Positions 54,272 to 62,934 of a stretch of DNA of 64,000 nucleotides are shown in pieces. Made by a program: the position numbers and the translations under genes. The notes under the pieces are model-generated. The model searched no databases. It was not told the origin of the DNA and was given only the letters and a program-made list of their open reading frames with translations. Position 1 is the stretch's first letter, and each line of letters starts with the position of its first letter. Source of the stretch: Asaia siamensis (GTDB lineage Bacteria > Pseudomonadota > Alphaproteobacteria > Acetobacterales > Acetobacteraceae); assembly GCF_014635085.1 (NCBI RefSeq), contig NZ_BMCH01000004.1:62001-126000 (forward strand), in the 5' to 3' direction.

Positions 54272-57200
54272 TCAGGGAGCGGGAAACTGTTTTTTGCGCG
54301 GCCTTGAGGTGAGGCCGAACTGCTTTTTCAGCAGCTCGCGATAGGAGCGTTGATCTCTCATCAAATCGAGGGGACGTCCCAGACGCTTGCTGATCAGATC
54401 ATGCATCATGGCAATTTCGCCCAGATGAGACTTCTGATCGAGCGACCCGGTCACTGAGCGGTCGTGGCGTCTGTGAATGTTGAGAGGTTTGGCAAGATAG
54501 GCAACCTGACTGCCCGGGCGCATCAGTAATTCGATATAAAGACGCCAGTCACCAGCCAGGCGGATCTGGGTGAGGTCAACGCGACAGGCTTCCATTGCCA
54601 CACTCAGGGCACGACGACGGAACAGGGCTGAGCTTACATTAAGAACCAGATTGCATTTGCCCAGATATTCGCGGGCGAAGCTTTCACCGTCGATCAGCAT
54701 GTTCCGCTCGAGCCGATGGCCGACATGGCTGCGGTAATAGGTCTGATAATCGGCTGAGATCTCTGCGCCGGTTTCGTCGATGGCGCGACTGTCGCAGAAG
54801 GCCATCACCGCATCGGGCGACTGGCTGATCATGTTGCTCAAGGCGGAGAGAAATCCTGGCTCAGAGAGGTCATCGGCTTCGGCAATCCATATCCAGTCAC
54901 CGGTTGCAAGGTCGACTGCCTTACGCCACTGGGCAAACACCGAACCGCTTCGCCTGGTTCCTGCGACTAGCTTGATCGTGCGACCGAATGACGTGGCGAT
55001 ACGCTCCGACAACTCGGCGCTTCCGTCGTTTGAGGCATCATCGAGAACGATGATCTCCCTGATCGGGCAATCCTGGGCAAAGATTGTTGCCAGACGCGCT
55101 GCCAGGTAGTGAGCGTAATTATAAGAGAGGACCACGACCGAAATGCTGGGCAGGTCTGGCATGGCGAGTGCAGCAAGGCGCGTGACATAGGGACCGAATG
55201 CGAAACGTTCTGCAAGCTCTGCGCCGCGCTTGATGCGGTTTGCGAGGCTGTCGGATCGATCATGCGTCTGACGCAGGATAACTGCGCCGATGGCAGGCAA
55301 ATCACCAGGTTCGACGATATGATTGCGTGTATCTCCCTCCTGCTCGAGCTCTAACAGGAGGTCTGGGATCATTCCATTTCTGGCAAACGCGACACAAGGC
55401 AAGCCAGATGCGAGGGCTTCGAGCGCCACAGAGGGATATGGATCTTCTCGCGACATGAGGAGAAACAGATCCGATGCCGACAAGAAGGGGTTCACGTCTT
55501 CTACGCGACCCGGCAGGTGGAAGCGCCGTGTTGCCAATGCGCCTTCGATATCGGTCTGTAGGCTGCGCTTCATTTGCGCGTCGAGATTGCCAACCCACAT
55601 GAAATGAATCGGGCGTGGTTTACGGTCGGGGTCAGCATGGTAATCATAGCCGTGAAAGCTTGAGCTTTGGAGCATTTGCCAAAGCTGCAGGAACAGGTCG
55701 AAGCCCTTGCGAGCGTCCCCATATCCGATGCCGATCATAAGCAGCGCGTCTGGGTCGATGCCATATGCCAGTCGCGCGCGTTTTCTGTCGTTGCTGGAAA
55801 ATGCGATCTGATTGTAGAGCCCTTGAGGGGCGATGATTGCTTCAGGGCAAAGCCTCGTCAGCTGTGCGCCAGGCACGACCACAGCGCGTGCCTGTTTGCG
55901 TGCGAGAGTGAGCGGCTCTTCTAGACGATGCTGGCGAAGCATGCCCGGTAGCTCATGAATGAGCAGAATAAAAGGAAGCTCGGCAAGAGCAAGATCGGGG
56001 GCAAGTCTTGCCGAGACCGCGCTGTTCATGATGGCTGAGGCAAACCCCTCAGCCTTGAGCGACTGAAGGCGCTCGACGCAGGACGGTGTGCCCGGATTGA
56101 GAATCTCGACATTCGCCACATGTCGATAGCGCGAAAGCAGATCGCCTCCACAGAGAAGAACGAAGGTAATCTCAATACCATGATGGCGCTTCAATGCTGT
56201 GCCAAGCGCCAGAAGGAGCATCTGGGCGCCCGCAGGAAAGGCGTCGTGACCGATCAACAGGAGACGATGTGCGCCAAGTCTGCTCTGAAATCCGGTCACG
56301 GCCCGTGCGGTCGCATTCAGATAGGCTGAACCGAAGTGGATATCCGGCTCCAGATAGGCACCTTCGGCCCACTCATTCCATGCATTTACGCAGAGAAAGG
56401 GTTCCCCCATGAACGGGTTCAGTAGTGCCTTGGAAATGCTTTCCTTGAGCCAGTGCTCATACAGTCTCGGTGTGGAACCGTGCAGGACGAGGCCCGCTCC
56501 CTGGCGTCTCGGGTCATTGTCCCAAGACGGGGCTAGGGTACGGATCAGCGGAAAGTCAGGGGCAGGGTCCGCTAGAGCATTTTCGACGAGTTCGCCATAA
56601 TCATAGATCCGGGCCGTCATATCTTCATCGAGAATTTGCACCTTGTCTTCGATAGGGGTGCAGCTGACCGACAATTTGTGTGGGGGAAACTCAATAGCAC
56701 CGTCCATTCCGAAAGGACGTGGATCGTTGTCGTCAAAGGCTTGCGCCATGATGAAGATTGGGTCGATTTTTTCCTGTTCCCGGAACAGGGTGCGCCATTT
56801 TGCAATGCGTCTTGCTGCATCGGGAATGGCACCGGGTCTGTATAGCATGAAGAGGGGCCGCGATCCGATCCGGATGTACCGCCTATCTTTCATGTGCCGA
56901 CCGAAATCGGCGATCAGCGCCTCGTCGTCTTCCTCTCGATAGTCTTGCGAGATCAGTACATCGCTGTCACCGCCATCCCATCGGCGGCTCCAGTTCTCGT
57001 TTGCCCACATCAGACAGAAGGGTAAGTCGATCTCCGGTGCCCCAAGCAGCAACTCCATGGGGCGATCGAGCAACCGGCGGCCATTGAACCAGTAGTGATA
57101 GAAAACGAAACCTTCAATGCCGCTCTCGCGTGCCATGCGTGCCTGAGCCTGAAGCGTGGCCAGGCTGTCGAGCCTGTAATGCCCAAGATCGCGCGGCGTA

Positions 57201-58024
57201 CGTGGCTGGTAGTGATCGGCGAAGCGCGGCACGCCCCGGGCAAGATTGGTCCATTCCGTAAACCCGGTTCCCCACCAGCGATCATTGGCCTCGTTGGGGT
57301 GAAACTGGGGCAGGTAATAAGCGAGCAGGCGCACGCGGCGAATGGCGGCTTCCGGCAAGGGCTGGCGCTCCTCATAGAGGGGGCCAGGTTGCGTCCGCCG
57401 TCTGATTTCCCTGGCGATGGTGGTTTCGTGGTCTGGAAGGCAGGGAAAGACACCCGCCTCATGACGATGGGCGAGCCAGTGCAGGAAAGGATTGGCATCA
57501 GGCTGATGACGCAGGTAGCGCAGGCGGTAGAAGCCGGGATCGAATTTTTCGAAAGGGCGCCGGACCTCACGATAGCCCTGCACCATGTAATGCTCGACCG
57601 GGTCCATTCCGGAAGAGGCTACGTCGGGGTAGTTGCGTAGATAGAACTCCGGGTCGAATTCGGGCATAGGCCGGATGCCGGGTGTCTGCCTGTTTGCCAG
57701 ATAATGAGCTAGGGCATTTGTGTTGGCAGAAACCTGATTGGCCTGACGATACCAGATCGGATCGAACCAGGGCACCGGGCGCCGTCCTTCATACTCGCCG
57801 CGTGTGATGTAATGGTGAAGAGGATCTTCGGTGACGTCTCTATAGGTGGAAAGGTACCAGAGCGGATCGAAAAATGGATTTGGTTTGCGCCCCTCGCGCC
57901 ATCCCGCCGAGTGATAATGCAGGAGCGCACCGCTACCGATTTCGTGCAGATCGGGATTGCGGGACAGATAGAATGCCGTGTCGAAAAGACCGGAATGGCC
58001 AATCGTTTTGAGGATCGTGGGCAT
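54272..58024 (-). CDS. Giant glycosyltransferase: repeats + WbsX-like + GT4 + GT2
   Basis: The 1250-residue protein joins several units. Residues 14-205 hold five repeats of 35-38 residues, each opening FD-x-x-(F/W)-Y (14, 52, 87, 123, 161) with an HY...G-x-x-E-x-R-x-P core. Residues about 232-580 are a WbsX-like glycosyltransferase domain (AYYLPQFHPNEANDRWWG, ANENWSRRWDGG, NAWNEWAEGAYLEPD). About 583-955 is a GT-B domain of GT4 type (HDAFPAGAQ, SREDPYPSVALEALASGLPC). About 957-1250 is a GT2 domain (SISVVVLSYNYAHYLAARL, acid pair in AEADD). It likely builds several linkages of one surface polysaccharide. It is a single gene with no polysaccharide operon around it. No signal peptide or membrane segment is seen, so it acts on the cytoplasmic side. 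Confidence 0.9.
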   Translation of the reverse strand: MPTILKTIGHSGLFDTAFYLSRNPDLHEIGSGALLHYHSAGWREGRKPNPFFDPLWYLSTYRDVTEDPLHHYITRGEYEGRRPVPWFDPIWYRQANQVSANTNALAHYLANRQTPGIRPMPEFDPEFYLRNYPDVASSGMDPVEHYMVQGYREVRRPFEKFDPGFYRLRYLRHQPDANPFLHWLAHRHEAGVFPCLPDHETTIAREIRRRTQPGPLYEERQPLPEAAIRRVRLLAYYLPQFHPNEANDRWWGTGFTEWTNLARGVPRFADHYQPRTPRDLGHYRLDSLATLQAQARMARESGIEGFVFYHYWFNGRRLLDRPMELLLGAPEIDLPFCLMWANENWSRRWDGGDSDVLISQDYREEDDEALIADFGRHMKDRRYIRIGSRPLFMLYRPGAIPDAARRIAKWRTLFREQEKIDPIFIMAQAFDDNDPRPFGMDGAIEFPPHKLSVSCTPIEDKVQILDEDMTARIYDYGELVENALADPAPDFPLIRTLAPSWDNDPRRQGAGLVLHGSTPRLYEHWLKESISKALLNPFMGEPFLCVNAWNEWAEGAYLEPDIHFGSAYLNATARAVTGFQSRLGAHRLLLIGHDAFPAGAQMLLLALGTALKRHHGIEITFVLLCGGDLLSRYRHVANVEILNPGTPSCVERLQSLKAEGFASAIMNSAVSARLAPDLALAELPFILLIHELPGMLRQHRLEEPLTLARKQARAVVVPGAQLTRLCPEAIIAPQGLYNQIAFSSNDRKRARLAYGIDPDALLMIGIGYGDARKGFDLFLQLWQMLQSSSFHGYDYHADPDRKPRPIHFMWVGNLDAQMKRSLQTDIEGALATRRFHLPGRVEDVNPFLSASDLFLLMSREDPYPSVALEALASGLPCVAFARNGMIPDLLLELEQEGDTRNHIVEPGDLPAIGAVILRQTHDRSDSLANRIKRGAELAERFAFGPYVTRLAALAMPDLPSISVVVLSYNYAHYLAARLATIFAQDCPIREIIVLDDASNDGSAELSERIATSFGRTIKLVAGTRRSGSVFAQWRKAVDLATGDWIWIAEADDLSEPGFLSALSNMISQSPDAVMAFCDSRAIDETGAEISADYQTYYRSHVGHRLERNMLIDGESFAREYLGKCNLVLNVSSALFRRRALSVAMEACRVDLTQIRLAGDWRLYIELLMRPGSQVAYLAKPLNIHRRHDRSVTGSLDQKSHLGEIAMMHDLISKRLGRPLDLMRDQRSYRELLKKQFGLTSRPRKKQFPAP

Positions 58025-58317
58025 AATCGGTTTCTCCGGCGATTCGTTAATAAAACATTAAATGCTTTTACGAAGAACGACCAGATATTGCGTCGTCCGC
58101 CGGACGAGTTGGAGCTCAGTCCGCGAACACTCTTTCTGCTGGAGACGTTGTCGGCCAATTGCAGCCACGCGCGGCAAATGCCATATCTGCTTCCCCGCCT
58201 TGTCTCGGGCCGCCACCAGGCAGCCGCATGCAGGCATTGAGGGAGTCATGATGAGGCGTTCGAGTGATCCGGTCGCACCCTTCGGAGGGCGTCGGCGCTC
58301 ATGCGAGTTGAGAGGCC
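58025..58317. other. Divergent region between glycosyltransferase gene and metX
   Basis: No gene is supported in these 293 bases. The first 60 are AT-rich (TTAATAAAACATTAAATG at 58048-58065) and probably hold the glycosyltransferase promoter. The segment TTGCAGCCACG (58157-58167) resembles part of the SAM-II riboswitch core, but the matching 5' strand and the A-rich 3' part are absent. The metX promoter is not clear. Confidence 0.4.
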
Positions 58318-59556
58318 ATGCATAATCATTCTGACGCATCTGCGGTTGGGGCAGAGGGTGCCGGTGTGACCGAGGCCCCTTGTGGTAAGGACGGTGGTGG
58401 CGTTTCCACGTCGTTCAGCGTTACGCTTGCAGAGGGACTTACGCTCGAATGTGGGGCCCATATAGCGCCCCTCGATATTGCCTACTGCGCCTATGGCACG
58501 CTCTCGCCGAAACGCGATAACGTCATACTGGTCTGCCATGCCCTGACGGGCGATCAATATGTGGCCGAGACCCATCCGGTGACAGGCAAGCCGGGCTGGT
58601 GGAATCGGGCGGTCGGTCCCGGCAATGCGATCGACACGGATCGTTTCTACGTCATATGCGTCAATGTGCTCGGCGGCTGCATGGGGTCTTCAGGCCCCAA
58701 GACACTGCGTGGCAATGGCGAACCCTGGGGCACGGATTTCCCTCCCATCACAATAAGGGACATGGTGTTTGCCCAGGCCAGACTGCTCGATTATCTGGGT
58801 ATCGGGCGCCTGTTTGCCGCAATCGGCGGCTCAATGGGTGGAATGCAGGTTCTGCAATGGGTAGCGAGCTTTCCCGAACGTGTCGGCGCTGCCATGCCCA
58901 TTGCGACCGCACCGTTTCACTCAGCCCAGAATATCGCGTTCAACGAGGTCAGTCGTCAGGCGATCTGCGGCGATCCTGATTGGCGTGGCGGGCGGTATTG
59001 GGCGCATGGCACCATCCCGGCGAAGGGCCTCGCTGTGGCCCGCATGATGGCGCATATCACCTATCTTTCCGAAGAGGCGCTGACACAGAAATTCGGGCGT
59101 CGCACGAGGCGTGATGCCGTGCCGTCTCATGACGCGGCCTCGAAGGGCACGTCTCTTTTTGGCGAGATTTTCGAGGTTGAGAGCTATCTTCGTCATCAGG
59201 GGTCGAGCTTCGTGCGTCGCTTTGACGCCAACTCCTATCTCACCATCACACGGGCGCTCGATTATTTCGATCTGAGCGCTGATTACGATGGCGATCTCTC
59301 TGCGCCTTTCCGTAACTGCGCGACGCGGTTCTGCATCATCTCGTTCACGTCCGACTGGCTTTTTCCGACATCGCAATCGCGTCTTCTGGCGCGCGCGCTC
59401 AACAAGGCCGGGGTCAACGTGTCCTTTGTTGAGATCGAGAGCGACAGGGGGCATGACGCCTTTCTGCTGGACGAGCCCGATCTCGAGCGAACCATGCGCG
59501 GTTTCATCAACGGTGCGGCAGAGCAGGCCGGTCTCGGAGGGCGTCATGCGTCTTGA
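58318..59556 (+). CDS. metX: Homoserine O-acetyltransferase
   Basis: Acetylates homoserine with acetyl-CoA for methionine synthesis by direct sulfhydrylation. The 412-residue alpha/beta hydrolase shows the substrate-pocket [13 protein letters not shown], the nucleophile elbow [32 protein letters not shown] and the catalytic Asp/His region [12 protein letters not shown] and RGHDAFLLD. The N-terminal ~25 residues are poorly conserved. GAGAGG precedes the ATG. metW overlaps its end by 11 bases, the standard metX-metW pair. Confidence 0.95.
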   Translation: MHNHSDASAVGAEGAGVTEAPCGKDGGGVSTSFSVTLAEGLTLECGAHIAPLDIAYCAYGTLSPKRDNVILVCHALTGDQYVAETHPVTGKPGWWNRAVGPGNAIDTDRFYVICVNVLGGCMGSSGPKTLRGNGEPWGTDFPPITIRDMVFAQARLLDYLGIGRLFAAIGGSMGGMQVLQWVASFPERVGAAMPIATAPFHSAQNIAFNEVSRQAICGDPDWRGGRYWAHGTIPAKGLAVARMMAHITYLSEEALTQKFGRRTRRDAVPSHDAASKGTSLFGEIFEVESYLRHQGSSFVRRFDANSYLTITRALDYFDLSADYDGDLSAPFRNCATRFCIISFTSDWLFPTSQSRLLARALNKAGVNVSFVEIESDRGHDAFLLDEPDLERTMRGFINGAAEQAGLGGRHAS

Positions 59557-60145
59557 TCAGCACCTGATTGCTGAAATGATCGAGCCGGGGACGCGCGTTC
59601 TGGATGTCGGCAGTGGCGATGGCGCGTTGATCGACCATCTTTTTCGCACGCGTCAGTGTGACGCCCGTGGTATCGAGATCGATATGGGCGAGGTGACGCG
59701 CTCTGTCGCGCATGGGCTGCCGGTGATGCATGGCGACGCCGATCATGATCTGGCACATTATTCCGACGATGCTTTCGATTATGTGGTGTTGCAGCGCACG
59801 TTGCAGGCGGTAGAGAAACCGCGCGAAGTGCTGCGCCAGATGCTGCGCATCGGCCGACACGCCATCGTTTCCTTTCCGAATTTTGGTCACTGGCGTCTGA
59901 GGTTGCAGATCCTGCTCAGCGGTCGGATGCCCATGAATGCCGTGTGGCACACGCCCTGGTACGAAACGCCGAATATCCACCCCTGTACCATTCAGGACTT
60001 CCTCGCCCTGTGCGAAGCAGAGGGCTATGTAATCGATCGCTGGCTCGCCATTGACGAGGCAGGCGAACGTGCGCCGTGGCGACGCTCGATCAGACTGGCC
60101 AATCTCTTTGGTGAGCAGGCCCTGTTTCTGCTGCGCCGCAAATAG
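59546..60145 (+). CDS. metW: MetW, methionine biosynthesis partner
   Basis: The 199-residue Rossmann-fold methyltransferase-like protein begins [20 protein letters not shown] after GGAGG, within the last codons of metX. Motifs [28 protein letters not shown] and [20 protein letters not shown] are characteristic of MetW, which pairs with MetX and is needed for full homoserine acetylation or its regulation. It lies just before a perfect inverted repeat (60159-60190) that may end the transcript. Confidence 0.93.
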   Translation: MRLDQHLIAEMIEPGTRVLDVGSGDGALIDHLFRTRQCDARGIEIDMGEVTRSVAHGLPVMHGDADHDLAHYSDDAFDYVVLQRTLQAVEKPREVLRQMLRIGRHAIVSFPNFGHWRLRLQILLSGRMPMNAVWHTPWYETPNIHPCTIQDFLALCEAEGYVIDRWLAIDEAGERAPWRRSIRLANLFGEQALFLLRRK

Positions 60146-60158
60146 CACCCTGCGCCCG

Positions 60159-60190
60159 AGTCTTATTTCGATTTTTGTCGAAATAAGACT
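60159..60190. promoter_or_regulatory. Perfect 13-bp AT-rich inverted repeat between metW and nitroreductase
   Basis: AGTCTTATTTCGA (60159-60171) and TCGAAATAAGACT (60178-60190) are exact inverted copies with a six-base spacer TTTTTG. The repeat starts 13 bases past metW and ends 83 bases before the nitroreductase ATG. No T-run follows on the plus strand. The AT-rich arms and promoter-proximal site favour an operator; a terminator is the alternative. Confidence 0.55.
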
Positions 60191-60273
60191 TTACTCGCGC
60201 CACAGCCCATGGTTGCATGATTTCTTCCTTCAGGTTTTCCAACGCCCTGTGATGACAGGAGAGCGGAGTTTCC

Positions 60274-60882
60274 ATGACCGATATTCTGACTGCGATTGCC
60301 GAGCGTCGCTCAGCCAAGCGCTTCGATCCCAATGTGACCATTTCCGAGGCGGAGCTTCGCTCTATCCTTGACGCCGGGCGCAAGGCTCCCACGGCGTTCA
60401 ATATCCAGCATTGGCGTTTTGTCGTGGTCTCTGACCCTGCATTGAGAAAGCAGATACGCGAAGTTTCCTGGAACCAGCCTCAGGTCGAAGAGGCGAGTGC
60501 GCTGATCATTCTCTGTGCCGATTTCAAGGCATGGGAAAAGAACCCGGCGCGCTATTGGGCAGCGGCTCCTGACAAGATGCAGACGACCTATGAGGGCATG
60601 ATCAACCAGTTCTATAGCGGCAATGAACAGCTGCAGCGTGACGAGGGCATTCGCTCCTGCGGCATGGCTGCTTATGCATTGATGCTCGCAGCGGCTGCCC
60701 ATGGCTATCAGAGTTGCCCGATGGACGGGTTCGACTTCAAGGCGGTGGGCTCGCTCATCAACCTGCCCGAAGACCACGAAGTTGTCATGTTCGTTGCGAT
60801 CGGGAAGAAGGCGGCGGAATATCCGCCCCATGGCGGGCATCTGCCGCTGAACGAGACGATTATTCATAACCGCTTCTCCTGA
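60274..60882 (+). CDS. Nitroreductase-family FMN oxidoreductase
   Basis: FMN-dependent NAD(P)H oxidoreductase of 202 residues, likely dimeric and cytoplasmic. The FMN-binding opening AIAERRSAKRFDPN, KAPTAFNIQHWRFVVV and the late GYQSCPMDGFDFKAV and FVAIGKKAAEYPP are typical of the NfnB/YfkO-like branch. CAGGAGAG lies upstream of the ATG. It stands alone, preceded by a perfect inverted repeat that may be its operator, so it may be induced by a small aromatic or quinone-type ligand. Substrate unknown. The 288 bases after it contain the leader of the helicase gene and no clear ORF. Confidence 0.9.
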   Translation: MTDILTAIAERRSAKRFDPNVTISEAELRSILDAGRKAPTAFNIQHWRFVVVSDPALRKQIREVSWNQPQVEEASALIILCADFKAWEKNPARYWAAAPDKMQTTYEGMINQFYSGNEQLQRDEGIRSCGMAAYALMLAAAAHGYQSCPMDGFDFKAVGSLINLPEDHEVVMFVAIGKKAAEYPPHGGHLPLNETIIHNRFS

Positions 60883-61170
60883 CGAAAGCGCACCGCCGCG
60901 CCGATCTGCGCGGCGGCGGGACTTTTGTGAAGATCCTGACTGTTTTGTTAGGGGAACTGCTTGCGTCCGGGATGGGCTCTGCCTATATGGGGGCCTTCCC
61001 GGTCCAGATTTGACTCTGTCGGCACGGGCGTCTGGCAACGGGCGCCTTTTGCGTAGCCTGACCCGTCATTCCCGGATCTCATCTTTCCCTTGTGACGTCC
61101 GGGCCAAGAGGCGTCATCCCGTGAGCCGCGTGCAATTCGCATGGCTCGTGCCCGAGGAGGCGCCTCTTTT

Positions 61171-62520
61171 ATGACCAGTTTTGCCGATCTTCAGCTTGCC
61201 ATGCCCATCCAGCGCGCGCTGACCGAGGAAGGGTATACGACCCCGACCCCGATTCAGGCGGGCGCGATCCCCTATCTTCTGCAGGGCCGCGATCTTCTGG
61301 GTCTTGCCCAGACCGGAACCGGCAAGACGGCAGCGTTTGCGCTTCCCGCCCTGCATCGCCTGCTGACCCATCCGCGCCCGCTGACACCCAAGAGCGCGCG
61401 CGTTCTGGTGCTTGCGCCGACGCGCGAACTCGCAGCCCAGATCGACGACAGCTTCAAGAACTACGCCCGCCACATGAAGCTTCGCCATGCCGTGATTTTC
61501 GGCGGCGTAGGGCAGGGGCGTCAGGTCGAAGCCATGCGTCGCGGCGTGGACGTGCTGACAGCAGCACCGGGCCGACTGCTCGATCTGATCGGCCAGGGTC
61601 ATATCGATCTGCACGACCTTGAGGTTCTGGTGCTCGATGAGGCTGACCGCATGCTCGACATGGGCTTTGTGCGCGACATCAAGCGTATCGTGGCGCTTCT
61701 GCCCAAGAGCCGCCAGACCGTTCTGTTTTCGGCTACCATGCCCAAGGCAATCGAGGATCTGGCCCATTCGCTCCTTCATGATCCTGCAAAGGTCGAGGTC
61801 ACGCCGCCCTCTTCCACGGTCGATCGTATCCGCCAAGGTGTGATGTTCGTGAAGTCGGAAGACAAGCGCGCCGCGACCTTGCTTCTGGTCAAGAATCCCA
61901 AGGTACAGCGCGCTGTCGTGTTCACGCTGATGAAGCATGAAGCGAACAAGGTGGCCGATTTCCTCAATGCTGAGGGTATCCGTTCCGAGGCCATTCATGG
62001 CAACAAGTCGCAGGGCGCGCGCGAGCGTGCCATGGCGGGCTTCCGCGACGGTTCGGTCAAGGTGCTGGTCGCCACTGATATCGCGGCGCGCGGCATCGAC
62101 GTGGACGATGTGAGCCATGTCTTCAATTACGATCTTCCCAACGTTGCCGAGAGCTATGTGCATCGTATTGGTCGTACAGCACGTGCAGGCCGTGACGGCT
62201 GGGCTGTATCGCTGTGCGATGCCGAACAGCGCGCATGGCTGCGTGATATTGAAAAGCTCATCGGCAAGGCCATTCCGGTTGTGACTGACCATGCCTATCA
62301 TTCGGAAGAGGCGCAGAATTCAACCATGCGTCCGCCTGTTCTGGGTGGCGGTGGCCGCGGTCGCAACCAGCCTCGTGGCGGTGGTCAGCGCTCTGGCGGC
62401 GGTGGCCGTCCCGGCTCGGGTTCGCGCGGTGGCAATGAAGGCGGTCGCCCCTCAGGCGGGCGTCCGGGCGGCAATAACCGCCCGCAGGGTAGTCGTCCGT
62501 CACGCCCGCGTTCGAAGTAA
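61171..62520 (+). CDS. rhlE: DEAD-box RNA helicase, RhlE type
   Basis: ATP-dependent RNA helicase in ribosome assembly or RNA decay. The ATG at 61171 has GAGGAGG about 10 bases upstream; an ATG at 61141 would add 10 residues. The 449 residues show the Q motif (YTTPTPIQAGAIP), AQTGTGKTAAF, PTRELAAQ, LDEADRMLDMGF, FSATMP, VATDIAARGIDVD and HRIGRTARAGRDG. The tail from about 400 is rich in Gly/Arg (RGG-like), giving non-specific RNA binding. The ribosome site overlaps the palindrome GAGGCGCCTC (61157-61166). A good terminator follows. Confidence 0.93.
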   Translation: MTSFADLQLAMPIQRALTEEGYTTPTPIQAGAIPYLLQGRDLLGLAQTGTGKTAAFALPALHRLLTHPRPLTPKSARVLVLAPTRELAAQIDDSFKNYARHMKLRHAVIFGGVGQGRQVEAMRRGVDVLTAAPGRLLDLIGQGHIDLHDLEVLVLDEADRMLDMGFVRDIKRIVALLPKSRQTVLFSATMPKAIEDLAHSLLHDPAKVEVTPPSSTVDRIRQGVMFVKSEDKRAATLLLVKNPKVQRAVVFTLMKHEANKVADFLNAEGIRSEAIHGNKSQGARERAMAGFRDGSVKVLVATDIAARGIDVDDVSHVFNYDLPNVAESYVHRIGRTARAGRDGWAVSLCDAEQRAWLRDIEKLIGKAIPVVTDHAYHSEEAQNSTMRPPVLGGGGRGRNQPRGGGQRSGGGGRPGSGSRGGNEGGRPSGGRPGGNNRPQGSRPSRPRSK

Positions 62521-62598
62521 AATAACGGCATGCGGTCTTCGGCGTATATGCCGGAGTGACCGGGTAGTCCGGCAAGACCTGCAGAATGGATGCAACGA

Positions 62599-62630
62599 AA
62601 GCCTCAGGCCTTAAAGGTCTGAGGCTTTTT
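62599..62630 (+). terminator. Intrinsic terminator after rhlE
   Basis: AAGCCTCAGGCC (62599-62610) pairs with GGTCTGAGGCTT (62616-62627) over 12 bp with one G-T, loop TTAAA, then Ts to 62630. Clear Rho-independent terminator on the plus strand. Confidence 0.92.
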
Positions 62631-62934
62631 ATGTTTGAGGTATCCACAAGTCTTTGACTAAATGTTTCGACAAATTGTGAAGCAGGTATTTCAGCTCTGA
62701 TCATATAGTGGGCTGTGGCGTTCCCATTTCTGACGAGCCATGATGCACTATTGTCACAACTCCGTGTAGAAAAATGCTAGATTTCCACTCTAACGCTCGG
62801 AAATACATGGGAAATTTGCGAATTGGGGTAAATCGGGTACCCTATTACGGACATGTTATGTTTGAACCGCCGATAGATCACGCGGTTTAACACTCGGATG
62901 TCGGCAATGGCGCCGGGTATTTCGAGGACGGTAC
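62631..62934 (+). promoter_or_regulatory. AT-rich region upstream of ackA
   Basis: These 304 bases have no supported gene and are clearly more AT-rich than the surroundings. ATTTCC (62781-62786) and GGAAAT (62799-62804) form a dyad, and a second GGAAAT follows at 62810-62815. The palindrome GGGTACCC lies further on (62838-62845). The ackA promoter should lie here. I could not assign boxes or a regulator with confidence. Confidence 0.4.

Noticed and set aside
58130-58190. SAM-II riboswitch before metX
   Set aside because: TTGCAGCCACG matches part of the conserved core, but no CGTGG-type 5' strand lies at the right distance and the A-rich 3' segment is missing. A covariance-model scan with Rfam SAM-II would be decisive; a high-scoring hit would reverse this.
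61150-61170. Ribosome-site-sequestering hairpin at rhlE
   Set aside because: GAGGCGCCTC is a palindrome, but it leaves at most a three-pair stem with a four-base loop, too weak alone to claim control.
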